From contig NZ_JOEH01000022.1 in assembly GCF_000719095.1 (NCBI RefSeq), positions 62,001-126,000 of the forward strand: a stretch of DNA of 64,000 nucleotides. Direction: 5' to 3'. Below, piece by piece: positions 44,728 through 53,824 of the stretch (position 1 is its first letter; each line of letters starts with the position of its first letter). The notes under the pieces are model-generated. The model was given only the letters and a program-made list of their open reading frames with translations, was not told the DNA's origin and searched no databases. Made by a program: the position numbers and the translations under genes. This DNA is from Streptacidiphilus jeojiense. Lineage in GTDB: Bacteria > Actinomycetota > Actinomycetes > Streptomycetales > Streptomycetaceae.

Positions 44728-47217
44728 TCAGAGGGCGACGTCCTCCGCCGGTATCGGCAGCCGGTTGACCTGCCGCCCGGTGGCCGCCCTGACCGCCGCG
44801 GCGACCGCCGCCGGGGCGACCGTGGCCGGGGCCGCGCCGACGGCCTTGGCGCCGAAGGGAGCGACCACGTCGCGCTCCTCCAGCAGGGCCACCACCCTGA
44901 TCGCGGGGGCGTCCAGGGAGGTGGGCAGCCGGTACCGGGTGAAGGAGGCGTTGGAGATCCGACCGCCCTCGCTGACCAGGTCCTCCATCAGCGCCAGGCC
45001 GAGACCCTGGGTGGCACCGGCCTCGATCCTGGCCTCGATCTGCTCGGGGTTGAGCGCCCGGCCCACGTCCTGGGCCACCGCCAGTTCCACCACCCGGACC
45101 GTGCCCAGCTCCACGTCCACGTCCACCACGGCGCGCATCGCGCAGAAGGCCAGGCCGACGAAGGCGTCGCCCTGCCCGGTCTCCGAGTCCAGCGGCTCGG
45201 TGGGGTGCGGGCGGCACTGCGCCGTGGCCCACAGGTCCTTGCCCTCCAGGGCCTGGAGCACCGGCATGCCCAGCACCCCGTCGTAGGAGGTGATCTTGCC
45301 GTCGCTGATGGTGAGCAGCTCCGGCGACATCCCGAACTGCATCGCCAGCGGCTGCAGCAGCTGGTGCCGCACCATCAGCGCCGCACGCTCGACCGCGCCG
45401 CCGGAGACCCAGGTCTGCCGTCCGCGCGCGGACGGACCGGCCGGGGGCTGGTCGGTGTCCACCGGCGCGATGTAGACGTCGGTGATGCCCAGCACGTCCT
45501 GGACGATCTGCCGGGCCAGGGTGGAGAAGCCGGTGCCGGTGTCCACGGCCGTGCACATCACCGAGGCCTGCGAGCCGCTGACCCGTACCGAGGCCGTGGA
45601 GACCTCGTCCGCGCCCTCGGCGCCCAGGATGTGCACCATGCCGACGGCGTAGCCGATGCCGCGCCGCACCGCGGCCGGGTCGCCCGCGCCGCCGGGGCCG
45701 CCGGGCAGCAGCCACTCGTCGTCGGGCTGGTCCACCGGCAGCGGCGGCAGCGGCTCGGCGGCCAGCGCGTCCAGCAGCTCGCTGACCGGGGCCGGGCAGG
45801 TGACGGCCTGGCCGGTGGGCAGCAGGTCGCCGGTCGACATGGCGTTGCGTCGACGAATCTCCAACCGGTCCAGGTCCAGCGCCGCGGCCAGCCGGTCCAG
45901 CTGGGACTCGTAGGCGAAGCAGGTCTGCAGCGAGCCCTCGCCGCGCATCCGCCCGGCCGGCGGGTTGTTGGTGCGCACCGCCCAGGCGTCCACGAAGACG
46001 TGCGGGACCACATAGGGGCCCGCGGCCATCGCCGCGGCCGCCGCCAGTGCCTCGCTGGACACCTCGGCGTAGGCGCCGCCGTCCAGCAGCAGCTGGGCCT
46101 CGACCTTGAGCAGCCGGCCCTCGGCGTCGGCGTGGTGCCGGTAGCGGAGCAGCGCCGGGTGCCGGTGAGGGTGCGTCAGGAAGGACTCCTCCCTGGTCAG
46201 CGCCATCTTCACCGGATGCCCAGTGCGGATCGCCAGCAGCCCCAGGGCGACCTGGAAACCGACGTCCTCCCGGTCCGCGGTGGCGCCGGGGACGCCGCTG
46301 ACGACCAGTCGGACCCGGTCGGGCTCCAGGCCGAGGCAGTGCGCGGCGCGGTCCCGGTCGCCGTGCGGGTCGGTGCTGGCGACATGCAGTTCCACGCCGC
46401 CGTCCGGGCGCGGCACGGCGAGGCCGGCCTCGGCGCCGATCGGGGCGGGGTCCTGCCGGCCGACCTTGTAGAGGCCCTCGACGACGACGTCGCCGACCAC
46501 CTCGGGGTCGCCGAAGCGCACCGGCTGGTGCCGGAAGAGGTTGCCGTCGGGGTGGATCGGCGGGGCGGTGAACGCCGCCTCCGGGTCGGTCAGCGGCTCC
46601 AGCGGCTCGTAGGCGACGGTGATCGCGGCGGCGGCGAGGCGGGCGGTGTCGGGGTGGTCGGCGGCGACGGCCGCGACCGGCTCGCCGAAGTGCCGCACCA
46701 CGTCGGCGGCAAACACCGGGCGGTCCTGCACGATCGGTCCGCTGGGCGCGCCGTCCGGCTGCCCGGTCGGGCCGAGCCGCAGGTCGGCGGCGGTGACCAC
46801 GGCGTACACCCCGGGGATCGCCAGGGCCGGGCCGTAGTCGATGGAGAGGATCCGGGCGTGGGCGTACGGCGAACGCGCGACCGCGCCCCAGAGCAGGCCC
46901 TCGGCCCAGAGGTCGGCGGCGTAGGGGAACGTCCCCATGGCCTTCGCCAGCGCGTCGGCGCGGATCGGCGAGGTGCCGAGTCCGACCGGCTCGGCGGCCT
47001 CGGTCCCGTCGGCGCCCTCGCCGCGCTCGGCGACCTGCGCGGGGATCCGCGGCTGGGTGAGCGTGCCGCCACCGACCGTGGTGGCGGTGGTGGTCGCGGC
47101 CGTGGCGGTGCCCCCGCCCAGGGCCGCGCCGGTGGCGCTGCCCGGATCGCCCTGCCGGACGCCGGGGCCCGGTGCGGTCAGGTTGTTGTCGTCGCCGGAG
47201 CTGGAGGGCAGGGTCAT
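44728..47217 (-). CDS. Molybdenum-binding subunit, xanthine dehydrogenase family
   Basis: An 829-residue subunit. The first 75 residues are Gly/Thr/Ala-rich and disordered; the aldehyde oxidase/xanthine dehydrogenase a/b hammerhead follows (FPYAADLWAEGLLWGAVARS), then the molybdopterin-binding domain. Typical motifs are altered: the Gly-Phe-Gly loop reads SGVPGATADRED, and the conserved active-site glutamate of the KxVGE motif is alanine (GAKAVGAAP; codon GCG at 44833-44835). Similar sequences occur in other Streptomyces, so this is likely a divergent subfamily. Substrate unknown. Last gene of a 3-gene coupled operon. Confidence 0.87.
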   Translation of the reverse strand: MTLPSSSGDDNNLTAPGPGVRQGDPGSATGAALGGGTATAATTTATTVGGGTLTQPRIPAQVAERGEGADGTEAAEPVGLGTSPIRADALAKAMGTFPYAADLWAEGLLWGAVARSPYAHARILSIDYGPALAIPGVYAVVTAADLRLGPTGQPDGAPSGPIVQDRPVFAADVVRHFGEPVAAVAADHPDTARLAAAAITVAYEPLEPLTDPEAAFTAPPIHPDGNLFRHQPVRFGDPEVVGDVVVEGLYKVGRQDPAPIGAEAGLAVPRPDGGVELHVASTDPHGDRDRAAHCLGLEPDRVRLVVSGVPGATADREDVGFQVALGLLAIRTGHPVKMALTREESFLTHPHRHPALLRYRHHADAEGRLLKVEAQLLLDGGAYAEVSSEALAAAAAMAAGPYVVPHVFVDAWAVRTNNPPAGRMRGEGSLQTCFAYESQLDRLAAALDLDRLEIRRRNAMSTGDLLPTGQAVTCPAPVSELLDALAAEPLPPLPVDQPDDEWLLPGGPGGAGDPAAVRRGIGYAVGMVHILGAEGADEVSTASVRVSGSQASVMCTAVDTGTGFSTLARQIVQDVLGITDVYIAPVDTDQPPAGPSARGRQTWVSGGAVERAALMVRHQLLQPLAMQFGMSPELLTISDGKITSYDGVLGMPVLQALEGKDLWATAQCRPHPTEPLDSETGQGDAFVGLAFCAMRAVVDVDVELGTVRVVELAVAQDVGRALNPEQIEARIEAGATQGLGLALMEDLVSEGGRISNASFTRYRLPTSLDAPAIRVVALLEERDVVAPFGAKAVGAAPATVAPAAVAAAVRAATGRQVNRLPIPAEDVAL

Positions 47218-48377
47218 GCTCCGGCCTCCGGCGCGTGGGTGTTCTGGTGCGTGCCCTGGTGCGTGCCCTGATGCGGCAGGACGTAGACGCCGGGCTCGGC
47301 GCCCTCGGGCGCGCCGGGCGGCTGCGTGCCCGGCAGCGGGTACTCGGCCTGCGGGTACGCCTGCGGCTGGAAGCCGGCCTGGTAGGGCTCGGGCTGCGGC
47401 TGCTGGGCGTAGACCGGGTAGGCGTACTGCTGCTCGGCGGGCGGCTGCTCGGTGTTCAGCCCGTCCATCGGCCCGAACAGCGGGTCCGCCTGCGGCTCGG
47501 GGTGGTGGTGGTCGGGGTGGTGGTGGTCGATGTGCTGGGCCTCGCCCTGCTGCTGGCCGGGGATCTCCACGTCGGAGTAGACCGGGTACTCGTCCACCGG
47601 GTACCCGTCGCCCGGGTACTCGTCCCGGCCGAACTGCTCGCCCGCGAGGTCGTCGGCCAGGCTGTCGTCGGCCAGGCTGTCCGGGTCGGCTGCGTCGGCC
47701 GTCTCGGCCTGCTCCCCGGGGCCGGCCGCATCGGCCGCGTCCGCCGCCTCCGCCGCTGCCTCAGCGGCCGCCTCCGCGGCTTCCGCCGCCTCGGCCCGGG
47801 ACTGGGCCACCTTCTCGATCGCGGCCAGCGCGCCCTGGTACCCGGTGCAGCGGCACAGGTTGCCGCACAGCGCCTCCCGGGCCTGCAGCTCGGTCGGCTG
47901 GTGGTTGCGCTCCAGCAGGTCGTGGACGGCCATCGCCATGCCGGGGATGCAGTAGCCGCACTGCACCGCACCGCTCTCGGCCAAGGCCCGCTGCACGTCG
48001 GAGGCGCTGCCGTCGGCGGCCAGCCCCTCGACGGTGCGGATCTCGCTGTCGGCCGCCAGGGCTGCCGGGACCAGGCAGGCCGCGGTCAGCTGCCCGTCCA
48101 GCTGCACCGAGCAGGCTCCGCACTCGCCCTGGTCGCAGCCGCCCTTGGCGCCGGCCAGGCCGAGCCGCTCGCGCAGCACGTACAGCAGGCTCTCGCCGAT
48201 CCAGGCGCCGTTCACCGGGCGGTCGACCCCGTTGACCCGCAGCAGGTAGGAGACCCGCGGAGATCCGTCCGCGCCGCCGAAGCCGGACAGCTCGGAGCCC
48301 GGCTCCTGCGGGTCGGTGCCGTAGGGGGACGTCACGGCATTGGATGTCACAGCGTTGGTCGTCACAGCGTCCGTCAC
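47214..48377 (-). CDS. 2Fe-2S subunit, xanthine dehydrogenase family, with long tail
   Basis: A 387-residue subunit. Plant-type cluster: Cys81, 86, 89 and 101; second cluster: Cys140, 143, 175, 177. That is the complete electron-transfer domain of about 160-170 residues. Residues 1-40 contain a repeated TNAV/SNAV segment, and residues from about 192 to the end form a tail first Ala/Glu-rich, then acidic, His-rich and Pro/Gln/Tyr-rich, ending in HQGTHQGTHQNTH. The family usually ends near the second cluster. GTG start with GGAGG upstream; overlaps both neighbours by 4 bp. Confidence 0.87.
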   Translation of the reverse strand: MTDAVTTNAVTSNAVTSPYGTDPQEPGSELSGFGGADGSPRVSYLLRVNGVDRPVNGAWIGESLLYVLRERLGLAGAKGGCDQGECGACSVQLDGQLTAACLVPAALAADSEIRTVEGLAADGSASDVQRALAESGAVQCGYCIPGMAMAVHDLLERNHQPTELQAREALCGNLCRCTGYQGALAAIEKVAQSRAEAAEAAEAAAEAAAEAADAADAAGPGEQAETADAADPDSLADDSLADDLAGEQFGRDEYPGDGYPVDEYPVYSDVEIPGQQQGEAQHIDHHHPDHHHPEPQADPLFGPMDGLNTEQPPAEQQYAYPVYAQQPQPEPYQAGFQPQAYPQAEYPLPGTQPPGAPEGAEPGVYVLPHQGTHQGTHQNTHAPEAGA

Positions 48378-49261
48378 TTCAACGCCCTCCCGAGTGCGCG
48401 GCGGGCCAGTACGGAAACGGTACGACGGAGTCGTGCCGCCGCCGCGGCCGGGCCCCCTTCCATCCCGTCCGGCTGGCTGTCCGGCAGTCCCGCCGGCTGC
48501 GGTTCGGGCACGCAGGCCGCGGCAACGTACTCGCCGAAGGCCGCTGCCGCCGCGGGGTCTATGGCCCGGTCGCCGTCCCAGTCGATGCAGCCCGAGACCC
48601 ACTGCTCGGCCTCCAGCGGCCGCAGCGGCACCGGGGCGACCGCGCCGACCGCGCAGCGCACCGCGCGCCGACCGGGGTCGAGCACCAGGGCGACGGAGGC
48701 GACGGCCCGGGACGGGCCGGTGCGCCCGGTCGCCTTGAGGAACACCTGGGGTGCGTGCAGCAGCGGTACCCGGACGTAGCCGAGGAGTTCGCCGCCGCGC
48801 ATCGGGTCCAGGCCGGTGAGCAGATGGCTGACCGGAACCTCGCGGCCGCCCTCCGGGCCGACCAGGGTGACCGTGGCCTCCAGCGCGGCCAGCACCGGCA
48901 GGGTGTCCCCGGCCGGGTCGGCGGTGACGATGTTGCCGCCCAGCGTGCCGGCGTTGCGCACCTGCGGCGGTCCGGCGCTGCGGGCGGCCTCGGCCAGTGC
49001 GGGCATCAGTGCCGCGAAGTCGGGCCGGCCCATCCGGGCGTGGGTCAGACCGGCACCCAGTTGGGCGGTGCCGTCCTGGTACTGCCAACCGCGCAGCTCG
49101 TTGATCCGCCCCAGGCCGATCAGCGCCATCGGGCGCAGCAGACCTGCGTTGACCGCCCCCATGAGGTCGGTCCCGCCGGCCACGGGGACGGCCGCCGGGG
49201 AGGCCGCCAGCGCCGTGACGGCCTCGTCCAGCGAGGCCGGGAGCATGATCGTTTGGTTCAC
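48374..49261 (-). CDS. FAD-binding subunit, xanthine dehydrogenase family
   Basis: A 295-residue flavoprotein subunit. VPVAGGTDLMGAVNAG is the FAD pyrophosphate loop, and RNAGTLGGNIVTADPAGDTLP the second FAD motif. It carries electrons from the iron-sulfur subunit to NAD or another acceptor. The GTG at 49261 opens with NQTIMLPASLDEA, the family start; the longer frame looks non-coding. First gene of the operon. Confidence 0.88.
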   Translation of the reverse strand: MNQTIMLPASLDEAVTALAASPAAVPVAGGTDLMGAVNAGLLRPMALIGLGRINELRGWQYQDGTAQLGAGLTHARMGRPDFAALMPALAEAARSAGPPQVRNAGTLGGNIVTADPAGDTLPVLAALEATVTLVGPEGGREVPVSHLLTGLDPMRGGELLGYVRVPLLHAPQVFLKATGRTGPSRAVASVALVLDPGRRAVRCAVGAVAPVPLRPLEAEQWVSGCIDWDGDRAIDPAAAAAFGEYVAAACVPEPQPAGLPDSQPDGMEGGPAAAAARLRRTVSVLARRALGRALK

Positions 49262-49499
49262 CTGTGTCCCACCGTGCTCGGGTTCCGCACACGCCGCTGC
49301 TTTTTTAGAGCTTGCGCCCGTACGGTACGTGCAAACGGGTGGCTGGCGCACCCTCCCGCTCCCCCGACCGCGTGGTGACAGCCGAAGGAGCCCACCAGTC
49401 GCCCTTATTGCCCGAATTGATGCCTTTTATTGCTCCAATCCTTCGGTGTTCGACTCCGCACTGACACACTCTGCACCGCTCTGCCCCACCCTGACCCGG

Positions 49500-51119
49500 T
49501 CACGCCTCCGGCGGCGCGCCCTCGATCGGACGCCCCGCCACCCCGGGCCGCCGCTGCCACGGCCGCGGGCCGTCCTCCGGGCGGTACTCCACCCCGAGCG
49601 CGTCCAACCGGGCGCGGTGGACGGCCATCCGGGCGTCGAACCCGGCCCAGTCCCGCTCGGCCGGCTCCTGCGGCAGCCGTGACCAGGCGACCTCGGCGAA
49701 TGCCGCCAGCCTGGGGAAGGCGTGGTAGTCCACCTCGCGGACGTCGTCCATGAACTCGGTCCAGAGGTTGGCCTGAGTCCCGATCACATGGGCGGCGGCC
49801 TCCGGGTCCTGACGCAGCGCCGGGGGCAGCGGCTCGAACCGGTAGACGTCCTCCAGGGTGCGCACCCAGCCCACCGGGGCCGGCTCGTCGTCGCCGGGGG
49901 CCTGCCGGTGGTCCAGGTAGACGTACTGCTCCGGGCACATCACCACGTCGTGGCCGGCCTTGGCCGCGGCGACGCCGCCCGCGTAGCCGCGCCAGGACGA
50001 GACCGCGGCGCCGGGGGCGAGCCCCCCTTCGAGGATCTCGTCCCACCCGATCAGGCGACGCCCGCGCGCGGCCAGCCAGCTGTCGAAGTGCCGCAGGAAC
50101 CAGCTCTGCAGCTCGTCCTCGTCGGCCAGCTCCTGCTCCTTGATCCGGGCCTGGGCGGAGGGGCTGGCCTTCCACTGCTCCTTGGGGCACTCGTCGCCGC
50201 CCAGGTGGACGAAGCGGGACGGGAAGATCTCCAGCACCTCGTCCAGGACGTTCTCGTAGAAGCGCAGCGTGCCGTCCTCGACGTTCAGCACATTGGCGTT
50301 GACCCCCCAGTCCGTCCAGGTGGACAGGGCGGCGGTGTCGACGACGTCGTGGTTCCCCAGCTCGGGGTAGGCGGCGATGGCTGCCTGGGCGTGGCCGGGG
50401 ATGTCGATCTCGGGGACGACGGTGATCTGCCGCTCGGCGGCGTAGGCGACGATCTCGCGCAGGTCGTCCTGGGTGTAGAAGCCGCCGTGCGGACGGTTGT
50501 CCCGGTTCCCCGCGGAGCGGTAGCCGACCATGGACCGGTCGCGCCAGCCGCCGACCTCGGTCAGCTTCGGGTAGCGCTTGATCTCGACGCGCCAACCCTG
50601 GTCGTCGGTGAGGTGCAGATGCAGCACATTGAGCTTGTGCGCCGCGAGCAGGTCGAGGTAGCGCAGCACGTCCGCCTTGGGCAGGAAGTGCCGGGAGACG
50701 TCCAGCAGCACCCCGCGCCAGCCGAAGCGGGGGGCGTCCTCGACGGTCAGGCAGGGCAGCCGCCAGCCCTCGCGCTTCAGCGGGGCGCGCCGGAAGGCCT
50801 CGGCGCCCAGCAGCTGGCGCAGCGTCTGCGCCCCCCAGAACAGCCCGGCCGGGCCGCCACCGGTGAGCACGACCCCGGTGGCCGACACCCGCAGGCGGTA
50901 CGCCTCCGGTTCGAGCTCCTCCGGCGCCAGGGCCAGTGCGATCCCGGCCGCGCCGGGCCCCGACGACAGCGGCAGTCCGGTGGCCGCCCCGACGGTGTCC
51001 CGCAGCCAGCGCTGCACGCCCTCGGTACCGGGACCGCCGTCCAGCCCGGTACCGGCGTCGAGCGGGAAGAACTGATCGGCATCGGCGCCAAAGCTGACCG
51101 GGGCAGGTATGAGGTCCAT
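49500..51119 (-). CDS. Beta-N-acetylhexosaminidase, GH20
   Basis: A 539-residue glycosidase that removes terminal GlcNAc. The N-terminal GH20b domain precedes a TIM barrel with RGVLLDVSRHFLP, HLHLTDDQGWRVEI and the catalytic pair Asp309-Glu310 in HLGGDECPKEQW. No signal peptide is visible, so it should act on imported chito-oligosaccharides in the cytoplasm. A DasR-like operator lies 30 bp upstream, linking it to the nag genes at the other end of the window. Confidence 0.93.
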   Translation of the reverse strand: MDLIPAPVSFGADADQFFPLDAGTGLDGGPGTEGVQRWLRDTVGAATGLPLSSGPGAAGIALALAPEELEPEAYRLRVSATGVVLTGGGPAGLFWGAQTLRQLLGAEAFRRAPLKREGWRLPCLTVEDAPRFGWRGVLLDVSRHFLPKADVLRYLDLLAAHKLNVLHLHLTDDQGWRVEIKRYPKLTEVGGWRDRSMVGYRSAGNRDNRPHGGFYTQDDLREIVAYAAERQITVVPEIDIPGHAQAAIAAYPELGNHDVVDTAALSTWTDWGVNANVLNVEDGTLRFYENVLDEVLEIFPSRFVHLGGDECPKEQWKASPSAQARIKEQELADEDELQSWFLRHFDSWLAARGRRLIGWDEILEGGLAPGAAVSSWRGYAGGVAAAKAGHDVVMCPEQYVYLDHRQAPGDDEPAPVGWVRTLEDVYRFEPLPPALRQDPEAAAHVIGTQANLWTEFMDDVREVDYHAFPRLAAFAEVAWSRLPQEPAERDWAGFDARMAVHRARLDALGVEYRPEDGPRPWQRRPGVAGRPIEGAPPEA

Positions 51120-51148
51120 GACGAATCATCCTGCCCCGCCCACGCCCA

Positions 51149-51162
51149 TTGGTCCAGACCAA
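51149..51162 (-). promoter_or_regulatory. DasR-like operator upstream of the hexosaminidase gene
   Basis: TTGGTCCAGACCAA has 6-bp arms (TTGGTC/GACCAA) around two bases and matches the core of the dre consensus. It lies 30 bp before the start codon on the minus strand. Confidence 0.82.
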
Positions 51163-51181
51163 ACTTCGGGCCGGCCCCGCC

Positions 51182-51202
51182 AGGGGCGCGGGGAACTGCG
51201 CG
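51182..51202 (+). repeat. Interspersed GGGGCGCGGGGAACTGCGCG repeat, copy 3
   Basis: Identical to copy 2 at 31980 over 21 bases, again followed by GCC-rich sequence; located between the hexosaminidase and DUF3039 genes. Confidence 0.75.
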
Positions 51203-51259
51203 GCCGGCCCCGCGCCAAGGTAGAGCGCCGACCGAACCAGACCCCGCCCCCGCTGCGCC

Positions 51260-51538
51260 CTACTTCTTGTCCTTGTCCCCGCCCCCGTCAAGCCCCTCGA
51301 AGATCTCCTTGCACATCGGACAGACGGGGTACTTCTTCGGGTCACGCCCGGGTACCCAGACCTTGCCGCACAGCGCGACCACCGGGGACCCGGACAGCGC
51401 GCTGTCCATGATCTTGTCGCGCTTCACGTAGTGCGCGAAGCGCTCGTGGTCGCCGTCCCCGTGGGACGTCTGCGGTACCGGCTCGACGAGGGTGCCAAGG
51501 CCGCCTACACGCTCGGGTTCAGGTTCAAGGGTGCTCAT
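51260..51538 (-). CDS. DUF3039 protein with zinc-ribbon-like cysteines
   Basis: A 92-residue soluble protein of an actinobacterial family. HERFAHYVKRDKI and VVALCGKVWVPGRDPKKYPV precede CPMCKEIFEGL. One upstream cysteine plus CPxC, with nearby histidines, suggests zinc binding. Function unknown. The C-terminus is a Gly/Asp/Lys tail. Confidence 0.85.
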   Translation of the reverse strand: MSTLEPEPERVGGLGTLVEPVPQTSHGDGDHERFAHYVKRDKIMDSALSGSPVVALCGKVWVPGRDPKKYPVCPMCKEIFEGLDGGGDKDKK

Positions 51539-51562
51539 AGCAGACCAGTCTAGAACCGTCCC

Positions 51563-52141
51563 CTAGTTCATCGAAGGGTCGTCCGGATAGGTCGCCACCA
51601 TCGCCAGCTCCCCGCGCTGCCGTCGCAGCACCGCCCGCCACAGCCGTCCGGGGTCGGGAACCGACACGTCCCCGGGTTCCGACTCGACGACGTACCAGGC
51701 GCCCTCGAGGAGTTCGTCCTCCAACTGCCCCGGACCCCAGCCCGCGTACCCGGCGAAGACCCGCAGCGAGCCCAGCTCCGAGGCCAGCAGTTCCGGCGGG
51801 GCCTCCAGGTCGACCAGGCCGATCGCACCGTGCACCCGGCGCCAGCCCAGCAGCTCCTCGATCGGCTGGTCCCCCGGGACCACCGCGAGGGCCAGCGCCG
51901 AGTCCAGCGCGACCGGGCCGCCCTGGAAGACCACCGCGGGGACGCCCGCCAGCTCGGCCCAGGGCTCCAGCACGGATTCCACGTCCACCGGGGTCGGCCG
52001 GTTCAGCACCACCCCGAGGGTGCCCTCCTCGTCGTGGTCGAGCAGCAGCACCACGGCGCGGTCGAAGTTCGGATCGGTGAGCGCGGGCGTCGCCACGAGC
52101 AGCCTGCCCGCGAGTGAGACGGCCTCGGTCATGGTCGACAT
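51563..52141 (-). CDS. YqgE/AlgH (UPF0301) family protein
   Basis: A 192-residue protein. LAGRLLVATPALTDPNFDRA, LGVVLNRPTPVDVESVL and VFAGYAGWGPGQLEDEL are the hallmark motifs of the YqgE/AlgH fold. The biochemical function is unknown. Start chosen at the ATG at 52141 (alternative ATG at 52132); the longer frame to 52264 has no support. It shares a divergent promoter region with murA. Confidence 0.9.
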   Translation of the reverse strand: MSTMTEAVSLAGRLLVATPALTDPNFDRAVVLLLDHDEEGTLGVVLNRPTPVDVESVLEPWAELAGVPAVVFQGGPVALDSALALAVVPGDQPIEELLGWRRVHGAIGLVDLEAPPELLASELGSLRVFAGYAGWGPGQLEDELLEGAWYVVESEPGDVSVPDPGRLWRAVLRRQRGELAMVATYPDDPSMN

Positions 52142-52478
52142 GATCCCGCAGTCCAGGCGGGCGGGCAACGAATTCGCCGCCGGCGGACGCCCGGGCTGAT
52201 GCGCGGTCAGCTCCGCGAGCCGAGGCGGGCCGAGCCGAACCGACCGGCTCCAGCCGTTGTCCATGTGGCGTTCGACACATTCTTTGATACCGACCTGCGG
52301 TTTAACGCCGCCATACCAAGGACAGGCGCCGCTGGGGAACCAGGGCCATCCGGATTAACATCTCCTGGGGTGACGGACCGGCATCAACTCACAGGCACAC
52401 GTACAAGAAGCCCACCTGTGCAGCCCGGTCTCTCCGCACCGTCCCGAACCACTCCTCACCTCCCTGGATCGCGAGAAC
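52142..52478. other. Divergent promoter region of yqgE-like gene and murA
   Basis: About 335 bp without a convincing gene. A less GC-rich tract around 52275-52320 (TTCTTTGATACCG, TTTAACGCC) is the likely promoter zone of murA. No known operator or hairpin is evident. Confidence 0.5.
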
Positions 52479-53810
52479 ATGACCGACGATGTCCTGCTTG
52501 TCCACGGCGGCAACCCGCTCGAGGGCGAGATCCGTGTCCGCGGCGCGAAGAACCTCGTGCCGAAGGCCATGGTGGCCGCGCTGCTCGGACACGAACCCAG
52601 TCGGCTCCGCAACGTCCCCGACATCCGCGACGTCAAGGTCGTCCGGGGGCTGCTGCAGCTGCACGGGGTGCTGGTGCACGAGGGGGACGAGCCCGGTGAG
52701 TTGATCCTGGACCCCACCCATGTCGAGAGCGCCAACGTCGCCGACATCGACGCGCACGCCGGCAGCTCGCGGATCCCGATCCTGTTCTGCGGCCCGCTGC
52801 TGCACCGACTCGGCCACGCCTTCATCCCCGGCCTCGGCGGCTGCGACATCGGCGGCCGTCCGGTCGACTTCCACTTCGACGTGCTGCGGCAGTTCGGCGC
52901 GGTCATCGAGAAGCACCCGCAGGGCACCGTGCTCACCGCGCCGCAGCGGCTCCGCGGCACCAAGATCGAGCTGCCCTACCCCTCGGTCGGCGCGACCGAG
53001 CAGGTGCTGCTCACCGCGGTGCTGGCGGAGGGCGTCACCGAGCTGCGCAACGCGGCGATCGAGCCGGAGATCGTCGACCTCATCTGCGTGCTGCAGAAGA
53101 TGGGCGCGATCATCTCCATGGGGACCGACCGCACCATCCTGGTCACCGGCGTGGACCGGCTCACCGGCTACAACCACCGCGCTCTGCCGGACCGCCTGGA
53201 GTCCGCCTCCTGGGCCTGCGCGGCCCTGGCCACCGGCGGCAACATCTACGTCCACGGCGCGCGCCAGCTGGAGATGATGACCTTCCTCAACACCTTCCGG
53301 AAGGTCGGCGGCGCCTTCGAGGTGGACGACGAGGGCATCCGCTTCTGGCACCCGGGCGGCGAGCTCAACGCCATCGCCCTGGAGACCGACGTCCACCCCG
53401 GCTTCCAGACCGACTGGCAGCAGCCCCTGGTGGTGGCGCTCACCCAGGCCGACGGCCTCTCCATCGTCCACGAGACGGTGTACGAGTCCCGCCTCGGCTT
53501 CACCTCGGCGCTCAACCAGATGGGCGCCCACATCCAGCTCTACCGCGAGTGCCTGGGCAGCACCCCCTGCCGCTTCGGCCAGCGCAACTTCCTCCACTCC
53601 GCGGTGGTCTCCGGCCCCTCCAAGCTCCAGGGCGGCGAACTCGTCATCCCCGACCTCCGCGGCGGCTTCTCCTACCTGATCGCGGCGCTGGCCGCACAGG
53701 GCACCTCCAAGGTCCACGGCATCGACCTGATCAACCGCGGCTACGAGAACTTCATGGAGAAGCTGCGGGCCCTGGGCGCACATGTGGAGCTCCCGGGCGA
53801 GGCGGAGTAG
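52479..53810 (+). CDS. murA: UDP-N-acetylglucosamine 1-carboxyvinyltransferase MurA
   Basis: A 443-residue enzyme for the first committed step of peptidoglycan synthesis, adding enolpyruvate to UDP-GlcNAc. GGNPLEGEIRVRGAKNLVPK contains the conserved Lys-Asn pair; IPGLGGCDIGGRPVDFH holds the catalytic cysteine that reacts with PEP and fosfomycin. GGRRFSYLIA-type sequence near the C-terminus is also present (LRGGFSYLIAALAAQG). Length is somewhat above the E. coli enzyme (419). Confidence 0.94.
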   Translation: MTDDVLLVHGGNPLEGEIRVRGAKNLVPKAMVAALLGHEPSRLRNVPDIRDVKVVRGLLQLHGVLVHEGDEPGELILDPTHVESANVADIDAHAGSSRIPILFCGPLLHRLGHAFIPGLGGCDIGGRPVDFHFDVLRQFGAVIEKHPQGTVLTAPQRLRGTKIELPYPSVGATEQVLLTAVLAEGVTELRNAAIEPEIVDLICVLQKMGAIISMGTDRTILVTGVDRLTGYNHRALPDRLESASWACAALATGGNIYVHGARQLEMMTFLNTFRKVGGAFEVDDEGIRFWHPGGELNAIALETDVHPGFQTDWQQPLVVALTQADGLSIVHETVYESRLGFTSALNQMGAHIQLYRECLGSTPCRFGQRNFLHSAVVSGPSKLQGGELVIPDLRGGFSYLIAALAAQGTSKVHGIDLINRGYENFMEKLRALGAHVELPGEAE

Positions 53811-53824
53811 CCATAATGCTTTGC

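Noticed and set aside
44713..47271. 852-codon plus-strand frame opposite the molybdenum subunit
   Set aside because: Composition is Gly/Arg/Val/His with no recognisable domain; the minus-strand frame has clear motifs.
49330..49365. CCCGTACGGTACGTGC near-palindrome before the FAD subunit gene as an operator
   Set aside because: The arms are imperfect and short, and no regulator is associated with the operon.
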